64,000 nucleotides of DNA, from assembly GCF_026210795.1 (NCBI RefSeq), contig NC_089437.1:2232001-2296000 (forward strand). Direction: 5' to 3'. Both the position numbers and the translations under genes were made by a program. Of the stretch, positions 23,335-35,031 are shown in pieces (position 1 is the first letter of the stretch; every line of letters begins with the position of its first letter). Below the pieces are notes generated by a model. That model was not told the DNA's origin. It made no database searches and saw only the letters and a list, made by a program, of their open reading frames with translations. This DNA comes from Rhizophagus irregularis (Eukaryota > Glomeromycota > Glomeromycetes > Glomerales > Glomeraceae).

Positions 23335-23450
23335 GTTGTTTGTACATTTATAAAGGTTTTTAGTACAGTTACTAGATACTTTGCCATGTTTTTAAGATAT
23401 AAATTTAAAAGAATAACGAGAAATAATTCTATTATAGAAATACTTTGTGT

Positions 23451-23963
23451 TGTAATAACCGAAAAATACAATAATATAGAATAAGGATAAATAATCAGCC
23501 GAAGGATAAATAATTAACTGATGGGTAAATAATTAGCCAATAAAATTATATTTATAGTTTAGTTTAGTGTAACGAGATAGTCATATAATAATAGATCTTC
23601 AAATTTTATTAGAAAAGATAGTAAATATGAGAAATATTTTTCTTAAAAATGTATAAATACAAGTGGATTTTGATAGGAAATTCTGCAGTCAATTTTTTTT
23701 GGCTCAAATAAAATAATATTAAAATATTAATTATTAAAAAGTTATTCAAATATGAATATGCTCATTGTACGCTTGAGAATTAATTAATATTATATTATTA
23801 AGTTCGAAATTTTAAAATAATATTTGGTAAGAAAATAATGTTTTGTAATTTTTGTAACTAATTTTTATTTTAAACCAAGCATAGATATTATTCGAACTCA
23901 ATACGTCGGTGGCAACATACGATATTTTATTTTATTTTAATATCCTATGGGCGGCGTGTCACA
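23451..23963 (+). repeat. 5' LTR of the gypsy element
   Basis: 513 bp, TG...CA ends. Contains a TATA-like GTATAAATAC near 23651 that could set the start of the element's transcript. Confidence 0.92.
23651..23660 (+). promoter_or_regulatory. TATA-like box in the 5' LTR
   Basis: GTATAAATAC, conserved in the right LTR near 49905. Position within the LTR fits a Pol II core promoter; inferred. Confidence 0.45.
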
Positions 23964-23967
23964 TTTT

Positions 23968-23984
23968 TGGTGCATGCTCGCGAG
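23968..23984 (+). other. Candidate primer binding site
   Basis: TGGTGCATGCTCGCGAG begins 4 bases after the left LTR and starts with TGG, the complement of a tRNA CCA end. The tRNA was not identified. Confidence 0.5.
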
Positions 23985-25639
23985 AAAGTAAAAGATTGTT
24001 GTCTTCATACAAAATCTAAATGAGAAATAAAAGAAAAGTATATGAGAAAATGAAAGAGAAAAATTTGTGAAATTAATAAGAAAAGGATGATATGAGAAAT
24101 CATCAAAGAAATAATAGATGATATGAGAAATCATCAAAGAAATAATAGATAAGGAAGACTTATCTGAAACATGAGAAAAGTGTTACTATATATGAAAAAA
24201 AATATAGTAAAAGAAAATATATAAGAAAAATTAAAATATTATTGAACGATATACGAGAAATAAGAGAAAGTAATATTATGAAAAAGGAATATTACGAAAT
24301 ATATGAGAAATGAAAATATACGATATATTGAAAAAGTATATATCGAAAGGATGAATGAAATATTCAAGATAATAATGAAAAGATTTAAAAATTGAATGAA
24401 AATAAAAATTTATAATGAGAATGAATTTTGTGAATAATAAAAAGTTAATAAATGATTGAAAAATTTGAAAAGTATTATAAGAAAAGAAAAGTTATTAGTG
24501 ACAAACTCGTAAACTACTATACTTCTATGAAGAAGGTAAAGGCAAGCCCGGTATAGGTTACTAAATGAAAGAGAAAATTAAATGATATTGTAAATATAAG
24601 AAATATCGAAATGTTATTATTTGATATATGAAAAATAATTTTATTACAATAAAAGAATAATATGAAAGATTATAAAAGATAATAATGAATTATATAAAAT
24701 AAATGATAATGTAATATAAAAATAAAATGTAGTACAAATTATGTGAGTAATGTAAATCACGTGATGAAGCGCAGTAAATAAAAGAAATAAGAGAAAGTAT
24801 AGGTCATGTGATAAGGCGCAGTAAAAGAAATATATAGCTGCGCCCCTTGGGCAGGAGCGACTGATTAATAAAAATAATAAATAAATAAGAGAATAGTAAA
24901 GAAATAGTTGTATCACCAGGGGCGTTTGTCAACAGAAATTTTAGTACGTTGATCGCTTAAAAATCCGTGGCTATCCAATTATAATAAGAAAATATTAATG
25001 AATTATAAAATGAAATGTGAGAAATAAAATAATATGAAATAGATTTGAAATAAATATTTTGGAAGTTAATATAAGAAAAAAATTAAAAGTTATTAAAAAG
25101 TTTAATTTTGTGTATAGAACTGGGAGAACCCCAGTATAAATAAGAGTACACTGGGAGGACCCAGTATAAATAAGCCTTTGTTGGTGATCATATTAGTCTG
25201 ACACTGGGCGGCCCCAGTTATAAATAATCCCTAGCTTTGATCACAGTTTATTTGCGCAAGATATGGAAATTTTATAAATAAAATCGCGATTATAGATTAT
25301 ATTATAGAATGTATAGAAAAATTATAGAATCAAAGCTGGAACTTTGAAAATATTAGAATTTAAATTGTATTTTAAAGAAGTAAAAGATAAGTAGTTGTTT
25401 AGAAAGATGTTAAACTAATTGAGAATTAGTGAAGTTAAAGAATATTAGGATATAAGTAATAGAATAGTATATAATAAAAGATGTAATAAGAAAAAGGTAA
25501 TAAGAAGTCATGTACATGAGAATGTAAAGAAATAAAGATTGAAGTAATAAATGAATAATTATATGAATAAAATATAAATAAATTGAAAATACGAAATGAA
25601 ATTATTTTACAAATAAATAAATAAATAAAATAAATTAAA
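23985..25639 (+). other. Long untranslated leader of the gypsy element
   Basis: About 1.65 kb, A-rich, without a credible gene; frames on the minus strand are composition artefacts. Includes a direct duplication near 24087-24150 (GATGATATGAGAAATCATCA twice) and three stem-plus-TATA units at 25119-25228. Confidence 0.6.
25119..25228 (+). repeat. Three copies of a CTGGG..CCCAG stem followed by TATAAATAA
   Basis: Units near 25119, 25149 and 25203. Each has an inverted pair ACTGGG / CCCAGT with a short G-rich loop, directly followed by ATAAATAA(G/T). The repeated combination suggests a regulatory or RNA-structural role in the leader (packaging, translation or promoter); unproven. Confidence 0.6.
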
Positions 25640-27738
25640 ATGTCTGATATATATGATGAATTAGAAGAGATTAAGAATAGACATGAAATAGAGAAACACA
25701 ATGAATCAAAGGAAGAATATCAAGTAGACCCTTCATGTCTAAAATGTTATAGTACTAATGAAATAGAAATAGGAGATTGGTTTAAAAGATTTTGGAAAAT
25801 TTTTCAAAAGGTAATACTGGAAGCAATGAATTATAATAGAAACATGTACACAAAATTAATGGAATATATAGTATTGACAAGAAAGGATGGAGAAGAAAAT
25901 TATCCATCTAGTAAAAAGAAAAGAAATAAAGAATTTGAGAAAATAAGAAAAGAAGGAGAAAAACTGTTAGATATAGTTGTAAGGTCAATTAGGTATAGAA
26001 ATAAAACAGGTCAAAAAGTGAAAAATCAGGCATCAATCAGGCACCAATCGGTCACCAATCAGGTACCTGATTGGTGACCGATTGGTCTGATTAACATTTT
26101 CGCCTAAATGAGTCAGCCAATCAGGCAGTTTGCTAACTTTTGATCCAGTGATCAGAAAAGAATGAAATATAGCTCATTGGAATCGTCTCAGCAAGACGAA
26201 TCTAATGGTGGTAAAATCACATTTCTAGGATTTATAGTTAATAAAAAATTAAATAAAATATAAATGATACATTTTTATTTTTATATTTTACTTAATTTCT
26301 CATCAAGTATTAATCCTAGAAATGTGATTTTACTACCATTAGATTCGTCATGTTGAGACGATTCCAATGAGCTATGTTTCATTCTTTTCTGATCACTGGA
26401 TCAAAAGTTAGCAAACTGCCTGATTGGTGACGGTATTTGGCGAAAATGCCAATCAGGCACCAATCAGGCACCAATCAGGCACCAATCAACTACCTGATTG
26501 GTGACCGATTGGTGCCTGATTTTTCACTTTTCGACCTGTGTAAATCAGACTATAGAAAAATAGGAATTATATCAGTAATAAAAGTGATATGTGAATATTA
26601 TATACTTAGTGAAGATAATGAGTTCATATTAGATGATCAAACAGAGGAGAATTTGTTAGAAAATAAAGAATTGTTGACGTATAGATATATTATAGAAGAT
26701 GATGAATTAGATATAAGATTTGCAAAATTTGAGGAATGGTTAGAAGAAATAGAATCAGTAACTATTAAGAATAAAGGATATAGTACTATGAGAAAATTTA
26801 AAGAAATATTACATTTAGAAGAAAATATAGCAGAAGAAAAAAATAGAGAGGAAGTCAAGAAGTTTCAGAAAAGTATAACATATCAATGGTGGGACAGAAA
26901 TAAATATCCAAAACCATGGATAGACGATGATTTAACAGATAAGATAATAGAGAAAATAGTAGAAGCAAAAGGTTTTGTTGAAGAACAAAGTGACGTAGGA
27001 GAACTAGAAAGTTCAGATGATGTGGGAGAATCAAGTTCAAATGAAGGAGACGAACATATAGAAAGAATATACAGAAATTATTGGTTAGAGAATGGTTATG
27101 AAATTGATATTGAAGAAATAAGACGAATAATAAATTTTAGAGTAGAATATGAAATAATAAAAACTAAAGAATTTATGAGTTTCTACAAAACTATTGAAGA
27201 ATTAGATGACAAAGAAATAGAAGAAGAATTAAGAATATGGCATTATATGTATACAATAGAATGTCCAATATGTAACAAAATAATATTAAAGAAAGAAGCA
27301 ATAAAAGCGGTAGAATATAATAAAGAATTTATAGAAAGAATATGTAAAAGTTGTTATGAAAAAGAATTAGAAAATGTAGAAGATGAGAATGAATCAGATG
27401 ATGAAACAGAAATAGAGAAAAGATTAGAACAGTTAAAAAATCTAATCAAAATTTTAGAAATTGAAGTTTCTGATGGAGAATTATTAAGATTAATAAGTAT
27501 GGGATATAGAGATGTTGATATATTAAGTGCAGACTTTATAAGAAAATTTCAAGAATATAAAAATGAATCAGAAAAAGAAATAAGGAGAATATTAGATGAA
27601 TATTTAAAGAAATTTGAAATTGAAGAAAGTGAAAAAGAAGTTGAAGAAGAAAATGATGATACAGATAATTCGGAAAAGATTGGAGAAATATTGGATCTAA
27701 AAGAACACGAGATTTGGGAAGAAAATACTGAGTTTTAA
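25640..27738 (+). pseudogene. Acidic coiled-coil ORF upstream of gag (gag N-terminal extension), split by a MITE
   Basis: The first part, 25640 to about 26004 (MSDIYDELEEIKNRHEIEKH), and the second part, about 26540-27738, are separated by a 535-bp foldback MITE. The second part is rich in Glu/Ile/Lys, predicted helical, with a zinc-ribbon-like CPICNKIILKK ... CKSCYEKE pair of CxxC motifs near 27260-27360. It ends at TAA 27736-27738, but the next frame stays open from there into gag, so the two probably formed one long Gag precursor before a frameshift. A Gag leader of this size (about 550 residues) is unusual for Ty3/gypsy. Function unknown; structural or RNA-binding role is inference. Confidence 0.6.
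26005..26539. mobile_element. Foldback MITE with ACAGGTC ends inside the gag extension
   Basis: Arms of about 230 bp are near-perfect inverse copies: ends ACAGGTCAAAAAGTGAAAAA and its inverse ending GACCTGT, repeated CACCAATCAGG units, then a shared inner block. The inner block contains two copies of the 35-bp hairpin module (26176-26210, 26336-26370). A short relative of the ends lies at 61908-62014. No clear target duplication. Confidence 0.8.
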
Positions 27739-27907
27739 TGAGAATGAGTTTGAGAGCGAAAATGAAAATGTTATAAATACAGAAGGTTTTGGTTTAAGTC
27801 AAAATTCAGATTCGAATAATTCATTAAATATTGAAGATTCTGATAACGAAAGTGAAATATCTGATTATAATTTACAAGATTTATTTCAAGAAAATATATT
27901 ATTAAAC

Positions 27908-28666
27908 ATGGTGACAGAAGCACAAATAAGAAAAATAGTAGAAAATGCTATAGGACTCGCACCTAATGCATTAGATAATGCATTAGGAGCAGGACAAACT
28001 TTAATAGACAGAATTCAAACTGCAGGAATGGGAGGAATAGTAGGTATGCCAACTTTTAGTGGAAAAGAAGATGAAAATGGTAACGATTGGATTAGACAGT
28101 TTGAAATAGCATTTAAAATAAGTGGAAGAATAGCAGGAAATGTCGAAGGAGGTGTATGTAGACAAAATAAAGCAAATGTAGCAATAACATGTTTAAGAGG
28201 AACCGCATTACAATGGTATAATGAAGAAAAAGAAAGAGTAGCAGCTAATTTAGTAAACTGGTGTGATCATAATGATGATAGAAATTTGAAAAACAAATTA
28301 ATTGATAGATTTACTAGAGAAGATGTTAAAAGAAGAAAAATGATAGAATTGACAAGGATTAAACAAGAAAAAAATGAAAGTGTTGAAGAATATACTAGAA
28401 GATTTAGGTCAATATTAAGAATTGCAACTAGAGGTCAAGTATTACATGAGATGTATCAAGTAAATTATTATATCCAAGGATTAGAACCTACATTGGGATA
28501 CCAAATTAGAAGAAGTAATCCAGCGAATTTAAATGACGGAATTAATATAGCAAGAAGAGAAGAAGAAGCTAAAAATGAATTGATAATGAAAACAACGGAT
28601 GTAAATATAGAACAAATAAGACAAGAAAAGAATATAGAAGAAATTTTAAAAAGAAGAAACGAATAA
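27908..28666 (+). CDS. gag: Gag (retrotransposon gag domain)
   Basis: 252 codons from ATG 27908; the same frame is open upstream to about 27740, so the ATG may be internal to a longer precursor. It shows the retrotransposon-gag signature: FSGKEDENGNDWIRQFEIAF, then CLRGTALQWYNEE, FTREDVKRRKMIELTRIKQE, SVEEYTRRFRSI and YIQGLEP. This forms the capsid shell around the element RNA. It stops at 28664-28666, while the adjoining frame continues with EENEIYKKMQKPVNEKDI, so a frameshift separates capsid from nucleocapsid here. Confidence 0.85.
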   Translation: MVTEAQIRKIVENAIGLAPNALDNALGAGQTLIDRIQTAGMGGIVGMPTFSGKEDENGNDWIRQFEIAFKISGRIAGNVEGGVCRQNKANVAITCLRGTALQWYNEEKERVAANLVNWCDHNDDRNLKNKLIDRFTREDVKRRKMIELTRIKQEKNESVEEYTRRFRSILRIATRGQVLHEMYQVNYYIQGLEPTLGYQIRRSNPANLNDGINIARREEEAKNELIMKTTDVNIEQIRQEKNIEEILKRRNE

Positions 28667-29514
28667 AAAAGAAGAAAATGAAATATATAAAAAAATGCAA
28701 AAGCCAGTTAATGAAAAAGATATTGATAAATTAAGTAAAGCGTTAGAACAATTTAGAGCAGAAAAAATAGCTATGGGAGAAATGTTAAATGAAATAAAAA
28801 ATCAACAAAGAGATATAAATAGAAATACAAATCCAAGAAATGCAAGAATTATGAGATGCATGCTATGAATGCAATGAAGAAGGTTATAAAAGACCAGAAT
28901 GTCCACAATTAAGACGAAGAAATAATTATAGAACGCAAAATAATTTTAATAAGAATAATAATGAAAGAAGAAATAATAATGATAATAATAGAAATATAAA
29001 TTTAATGGATCACGAAAGATATTATGATAATAGTAGATATAATGATAATGAATATGATAATAATTACAAAATATATAATTACGAAAAAGAAATATTTCCA
29101 ACTTTAAGAAGTGGTAGAAAATATGGAAGAGATTTAGATAATGATTATGATGAAATGGAAATTGAAGATGTCCCAATACCACCAAAAAGAGAATATGATA
29201 TGAAAATGGATATTGATAGTGAAAGAAAAAGAGGATTTTCTAATAAAGAAGATAGAGATAAAGCATATCAATCAAGAAGAATACATAACCAATGTGAAAG
29301 ATGTGGATTAAGAGGTCATTTTATAAAAGAATGTCCAAACCCAGGAATGAAAAGAGGAAATAAAAATATTAGAGTACGAGTTAATGTACCACCAGAAAAA
29401 TATGTAATGGATATGTATAATGAAAAAGCGAATATAACATATGGACAAATTTATAATGAAAATCTAAAATTTAGAAGAATAGCTAGAAATTATGATGAAG
29501 ATAATAATGCATGA
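28667..29514 (+). pseudogene. Nucleocapsid part of Gag with zinc knuckles
   Basis: Continuation of Gag in other frames. A degenerate knuckle CYECNEEGYKRPEC near 28866 (the His replaced by Tyr, and the frame broken by a TGA in the neighbouring frame) is followed by an Asn/Arg/Asp-rich stretch. A proper CX2CX4HX4C knuckle CERCGLRGHFIKEC lies near 29292-29333. Binds the genomic RNA. Stop at 29512-29514. Confidence 0.7.
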
Positions 29515-29568
29515 CTACACTCGGACCAACAAATAAAAAGTGCAGATAATAAAAGTGAAACTAGAGCA

Positions 29569-30082
29569 ATGAGAAGTGAAGTTATAATAAAAGGAAAATT
29601 AGTATCAATAATAATAGATTCAGGAGCATCAGTCAGTTTAATATCAGATAAATTAAGAAAAGAATTAAATATTCCAATAATAGAAAAGAGTGATATTAGA
29701 TTTATAATGGCTAACGGAATAAGAGTAGCATCAAAAGGAAAAATAGAAATAACAATAGAAATAAATGAAAATACAGAAATGAAAATAATTATGGACGTAA
29801 TAGAATCAGGTAGAAAAAGAATTAATATTAGGAAATGATGTGTTAAGAGAAAAGAAAGGAATAATAGACTATAATGAAAAGACATTAATATTAAGAGAAG
29901 ATGGAAAAGATATTGAAATACCAATAGAATATGAAAATAATGATGAAAATATTAATGATGATAATGATAGTGATGATAGTGAAAATGAAGATAGTGAAAA
30001 TGAATATGAAGAAACAAGTGAACGAAAAATATATTTAATAAATAATGAAGAAAAAGGACATATCATAGAGGAAAACTATTAA
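29569..30082 (+). pseudogene. Aspartic protease of the gypsy element (frameshifted)
   Basis: KGKLVSIIIDSGASVSLIS carries the DSGA active-site motif near 29610. The frame ends at 29836-29838 and the flap/second part continues in another frame (DVLREKKGIIDYNEKTLIL, then an acidic tail to 30082). Would cleave Gag-Pol; broken by a one-base shift near 29830. Confidence 0.75.
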
Positions 30083-30114
30083 GTCTTGGCCATAATGACG
30101 GAGAGACATTAAAG

Positions 30115-31540
30115 ATGCACAAAGACTGGACAGACGAAATAAAATATAAAGATTTAGAGAAATTACAAGAAATAGAATTAAAAGATTTAGTTAAAGAATA
30201 TGAAGATATTTGTATATATGGAGATAAGAAAATAAGTAAAACAAATATAGTAAAATGTAATATAAGATTAAAAGATGAAACGCCAATAAATCAAAAAGCA
30301 TATAGAGAAAGTACAGAAAATAGAGAAATAATAAAAAGAGAAATAGATAAAATGTTAAAAGAAGGAATAATACAAGAATCGTATGTCCATGGTCGTCCCA
30401 GTAGTAATAGTAAATAAGAAGACAGGAGATAAAAGATTTTGTATAGATTTTAGAAAAATAAATCAAATGACAATAACAGACGCATATCCTTTGCCAAGAA
30501 TAGATGATTTACTAGAAAAATTTAGAGTAGCGAAATGGTTTACAACAATTGATTTAGCAAGTGGATATTGGCAAATAGAGATGAAAGAAGAAGATAAAGA
30601 AAAGACAGCATTTATTTGTAGTCAAGGATTATATGAATTTAATGTTATGCCGTTTGGATTAAAGAATGCACCGGCAATATTCCAAAGAACAATGAATAAA
30701 ATATTTAAAGAATACTTGGATAAATTTATGAACGTATATATAGATGATATTATAATATATTCAAAAAATTGGAATGAACATTTACAACATATAAAAATAG
30801 TATTAGAAGAATTAAGAAAAGCGAATATGATGTTAAAATTAAAGAAATGTGAATGGGCAAAGAAGAATGTAGAATATTTGGGACATATAGTAGGAACAGA
30901 TGGGTTAAAACCAGATAATAAGAAAATAGAAAAGATTAAAAATTTAAAACTGCCAAAGAATATCAAACAAATAAGAGAAATAAATGGATTATGTTCATAT
31001 TATAGAAAATTTGTGAAAGGATATTCAAAAATAGTAAAACCAATAATGGAATTAACGAGAAAGAATGTTCCTTTTGTGTGGACAGATAAACAACAAAAAG
31101 CATTAGAAGAATTAAAAGAAAAATTAATAAATTATCTGATATTACAACATCCAAATTTTGAAAAAGAATTTATATTAATAACAGATGCATCAGGAGAAGG
31201 ATTAGGAGCTATATTAGAACAATTAGATGAAAATAATAGAGAAATAGTTATTAGTTATGCAAGTAGAAGTTTAGTAAATACAGAAAAGAGGTATCCGATA
31301 ACAGAATTGGAATGTTTAGCAGTATTTTGGGGAATAAAATATTTTCATAAATATTTATTTGGAAGAAAATTTAAAGTAATAACAGATCATGCAGCATTAA
31401 AAGGATTTATAAGTACATCAAAAGTTCCTAAAGGAAGAAGAGGAAGATAGATGATGGAATTACAACAATATGATTTTGAAATAATACATAGACCAGGAAA
31501 AGAAAATAAAAACGCTGATGCAATGTCAAGGTTAATATGA
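30115..31540 (+). pseudogene. Reverse transcriptase and RNase H of the gypsy element
   Basis: 30115-30390 encodes the lead-in (REIDKMLKEGIIQES), then a shift near 30385 and the RT body to 31450: FCIDFRKINQMT, YPLPRIDDLLEKF, TTIDLASGYWQIEM, MPFGLKNAPAIFQR, catalytic YIDDIIIYS, the thumb, then RNase H starting FILITDASGEGLGA with ELECLAVFWGIKYF and VITDHAALKG. TAG at 31448-31450 cuts the end, but FEIIHRPGKENKNADAMSRL follows in the same frame, so only one nonsense codon separates it. Copies element RNA to DNA. Confidence 0.92.
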
Positions 31541-31737
31541 GAAAGATAAAAGTTAAAAAAATAATAAATAATAATGAATAACGAGATAAATAAAATTAAA
31601 AATGGTTGAAAGAATAGGATTAGAAATATATGTATTTATAATTCATACAAATATAAATTATCATTGCATATTATTTGAAGATAAAGAAATAAAATTTATT
31701 TTACCATTTGAAAATGAAATAGAAAATTTATTAACAA

Positions 31738-32136
31738 ATGGATGAAAAAGAATATGATAAAATTTTAAAGAATATAGAAAAAGAAGAAAAATACGTACAA
31801 GAAAATGGAGTTTTATATAAAATTAAAGATGAAAATAAATTTAGAGTAATAAGAAGATTTGAATTAGAAGGAATAATGTATATAATGCATGATCATGAAT
31901 TATCAGCACATTTTGGGATTCAAGCTACATATGAAAAAGTAAAAGAAAAATATTGGTGGAAGAATATGAAACGAGATGTAGAAAAATATGTAAAAAGTTG
32001 TGATAATTGTCAAAGAAGAAATAATCCACAAGGGTTACATGAATTACATCCAATAGAAGTAAAAGAACCTTTTCATATGATTGGAATAGATGTAATAGGA
32101 CCATTACCAAGAACAGAAGAAGGAAATAAATATATA
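31738..32136 (+). pseudogene. Integrase, 5' half (zinc-binding domain and first catalytic Asp)
   Basis: HHCC domain: HDHELSAHFGIQATYEKV then CDNCQRRN; then MIGIDVIGPLPRTEEGNKY containing the first Asp of the DDE triad. The frame is cut at 32135-32136 (TA) by the nested TA element and resumes at 48815. Confidence 0.9.
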
Positions 32137-32284
32137 CAGTCAACTCTCTTTATAGTCACACATTTGGGACAGTCCATATTTGGTGATTATAAAGAGATGT
32201 GACTATATAAAAAATTTCTTATATTTGTATATCATAATTCTGGCCAAAAATTAACATAATTTTAGCCAGAATTATACTTAAAAC

Positions 32285-32700
32285 TTTATTGTATCGTAAC
32301 TTCGCCAATATTAATCGTAGAGAGATGATCTTACCGCCATTCGATTCGTCTTGGTGAGGCGGTTCTAATGGTATAAAATACGTCGAAATCCAATCACTAG
32401 ATTAATTTCCGAAATTAAAAAAGTATTAATGGTTTTTGTGTAATAACTCTGCCAATATTGATCCTAGAAAGACGATCTTACTACCATTCGATTCGTCTTG
32501 ATTAGACGAATCTAATGGTATAAGATACATCGAAATCCAATCACTAGATCAATTTCCGAAATTAAAAAATATTAAATGGTTTTTAAGTAATAACTCCGTC
32601 AATATTGATCACAGAGAGATGAGCTTACCACCATTCGATTCGTCTCGATGAGGCGATTCCAACGAGCTATAAATCGTCTTTCTATAATCACTAGGTACTG
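32285..32700. repeat. Three tandem units of about 147 bp, each with the hairpin module
   Basis: Units share AATATTGATC, AGAGATGATCTTACCACCAT, the hairpin GATTCGTCT...AGACGAATC and AATCACTAGAT. Hairpins at 32337-32371, 32485-32520 and 32631-32665. A further half-unit, split by the LINEs, ends at 48537-48575. Confidence 0.85.
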
Positions 32701-32801
32701 AGAAATCTAGCAAAATGTTAAATGGCGCAGTAAACGTAAATCAAGAAATATTATAATGCCGATGTTTAACATTTTGTTGAATAACTCGTCAGCCAGTGAT
32801 C

Positions 32802-32817
32802 GGAAAAGGATAAAACT
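32802..32817. repeat. LINE target duplication GGAAAAGGATAAAACT, first copy
   Basis: The same 16 bases occur at 40675-40690 (between the LINEs) and 48519-48534 (after the second). A near copy (GAAAAAGGATAAAACT) directly follows at 32818-32833. Confidence 0.9.
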
Positions 32818-32961
32818 GAAAAAGGATAAAACTCTAAAACAACTCTCTCCCGTTCTGCTCACTTGACAATATTTACGAAAAAAATAAAAAATTTTTTCGA
32901 AGTTTTTTATTACTTTTTCTTTATATTTTCTTTATTTTAGATAACTACGACACTTTACAAA

Positions 32962-34982
32962 ATGACTACAGACAAGAAAAAGAAAAACAACAAGTCTAAC
33001 AACGATACTACTTCTAAACGTCCTGCCTCTAGCTCTCCAGCAGGCAACGTTTCTGGTCAAGGTTCCTCTATATCTGGCCCTTCGAACACCCCACCTTCGA
33101 CCACCTCTACTAATAAACGTACCAGAGTCAGCGCTGATGACTCTGTCATGGATGTTGATAAACCTCTCACGCCTCCTGGCCCTGTTGAGACAACTTCCGC
33201 TGAGATACCTTCTCAACCCGATACCTCCTCTCTCGATGCTTCGCAACACGCCCCTGCTAACAACAACGATAAAGGCAAAAGCCCTGAAATTACTCCCGCA
33301 GTCTCTTTTCCTGAACGTGCTGCCTCTCCGGACGCGTCCCAAGCTGCAGTACAATCTCAACCTACACTTTTCTACGCCTCGGCCGCTCCTAATGACGTCG
33401 ATGGCTTTTGGAATCACTTCGCTTCGAACCGCGACGCGTGCGACGCGGTTGATCGACAACTTTCCTTGTTCTCCTCTTATGGTAGTCGTGCCACGTGTAG
33501 TGGATCCAACGATTTGAAGAGGATCATCGTCCACTTCCGAAAAAGGATGATCTTGACACAGCCACAGCTTCCCCTATGGATTCTTTGTTTGGCTTGCATT
33601 TCCATGCATATGACCCCCAGGCTATTAAAGCAGATGAACACGCGCGTACCCTGGTGGTTACTGACATCCCCCTTTTTATAACTGACGCTCTTTTGCGTGG
33701 TACCTTTTCCCGTTACGGCAATATTGTTCGCTGCCATACCCGTTTATCTAAACTTTATCGTACTGCTTACATTACCTTTGAATCTACTGGTGCTTTACAG
33801 AACCTCGACTCTACCTGGGGCGTCCTTTGTGGAGGACATTGTTTGCGAATTTGCCCCGCTTCTTTCTCTCCTGACCAACGTGCTGAAAGACGCGCTTATG
33901 TTGCTTTACTTGCCGGTCTTCCACGTGGTACTATAGCGGCCGATCTTGCTGAAATTGCCGATGAAATTTCCGCTAAATCTATTAATGTTCCCTTCTCTAT
34001 GAATTCCTACAATCCCAAACCTTACGCCTATTGCCATTTTGCCTCGAAACGGCTATGGAAAATGCTAAATCTATTTCATGTGCCCTCAAGAAAGTTGGCC
34101 TTACCTGGCATTCTCCGGATGAAGTCACTTCTCTTTGTCATCGATGTGGTCGCCCTAATTGTAACCCTGATCGATGTGGTTCTTCATCTAGATCTAATCG
34201 CCCTTCTCGCCCTTGGCAATCTAATGATAAATTACGTGCTTTATATAACAAGCATCTACCTCCTTCTCATCCTGCTAAACGACATAACCGTTTTGCCCGC
34301 CCTGATAACAATAATGATGGACAAAGCCGTACCAATGCTTCTCGCCATCGTTCTAAATCCAGACTTAATAACCGACAACAATCTCGTTCTCGTTCTCAAC
34401 GCCGACCATGGAATCGCGATAATCTCAATAATAATAATAATGATCAACGTCGTCGCATTCCCTGATGAAAAGGAACTTGATCACTATGCTGATGGCATGG
34501 ATGTTACATACCCTGCTCCTCCTACTGTGCTTACTGATTGGAAATCTATTGGTGCTGCTCTTGAAAAAGTAGTTGAAGAATTAGCCCTTCTTACCACACA
34601 ATTTGCTACCACGAACAGCCGCATCACTAATTTGGAATCTGCTATGGCTGCTCGTGCTCCTATTCCTGGCCCTTTTGTCACTAAACCTCCTTCCTACATC
34701 CCTTCCTCTATGCAAGGTTGGGATGATACAGTGAATCGAAATGATAATAATATCCTCGTTGATGTTAATTCTCCTCCTTTACAATCAACAAGTGGTTTTT
34801 CACCGATTCCTCATTTTGCTCCCATTCCATCTTCCAACGTCGCTCCTTCCTCCCCTATTGATATGGAACAGCGTCTCTCCTCTCTTTCTGATACTGTTGC
34901 CTCTTTGGCTGGCTCGATTAAAGAAGGAATCCAACAAAACAACCTCATCTTAGCTCGGCAACAAGGCCAAGCTAATCAATAA
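32962..34982 (+). pseudogene. LINE copy 1 ORF1 protein (frameshifted)
   Basis: Same product as ORF1 of copy 2 (see there). Start MTTDKKKKNNKSN. Compared with copy 2 it lost one base or more near 33540 (A-run), lost one near 34046, and gained one near 34450; the reading therefore moves between frames, and no full-length product is possible. The end, MEQRLSSLSDTVASLAGSI, is intact. Confidence 0.85.
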
Positions 34983-35031
34983 TTGTTCTCTTTTTCCCCC
35001 TTCTTTATTACCGATTTATCAGTGTGTAATA

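Noticed and set aside
24640-24916. Hydrophobic minus-strand ORF resembling a membrane protein
   Set aside because: Lies in the A-rich leader of the gypsy element; its Phe/Leu/Ile/Tyr content follows directly from base composition and it has no neighbours or signals supporting expression.
28946-30966. Minus-strand frames rich in Phe/Leu/Ser/Tyr opposite gag and pol
   Set aside because: They are shadows of A-rich Lys/Asn/Glu codons on the plus strand; the plus strand has clear gag, protease and RT motifs.
32337-32371. Hammerhead ribozyme in the hairpin module (GATGAG...CGATTC resemblance)
   Set aside because: The conserved CUGANGA and GAAA core is not present in most copies and the three-stem layout cannot be drawn.
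32932-33534. Long minus-strand open frame opposite LINE ORF1 (and its twin at 40771-41379)
   Set aside because: It mirrors the codon structure of the true plus-strand ORF1 in both copies, is Arg-rich from reverse-complemented Ser/Ala codons, and shows no domain.
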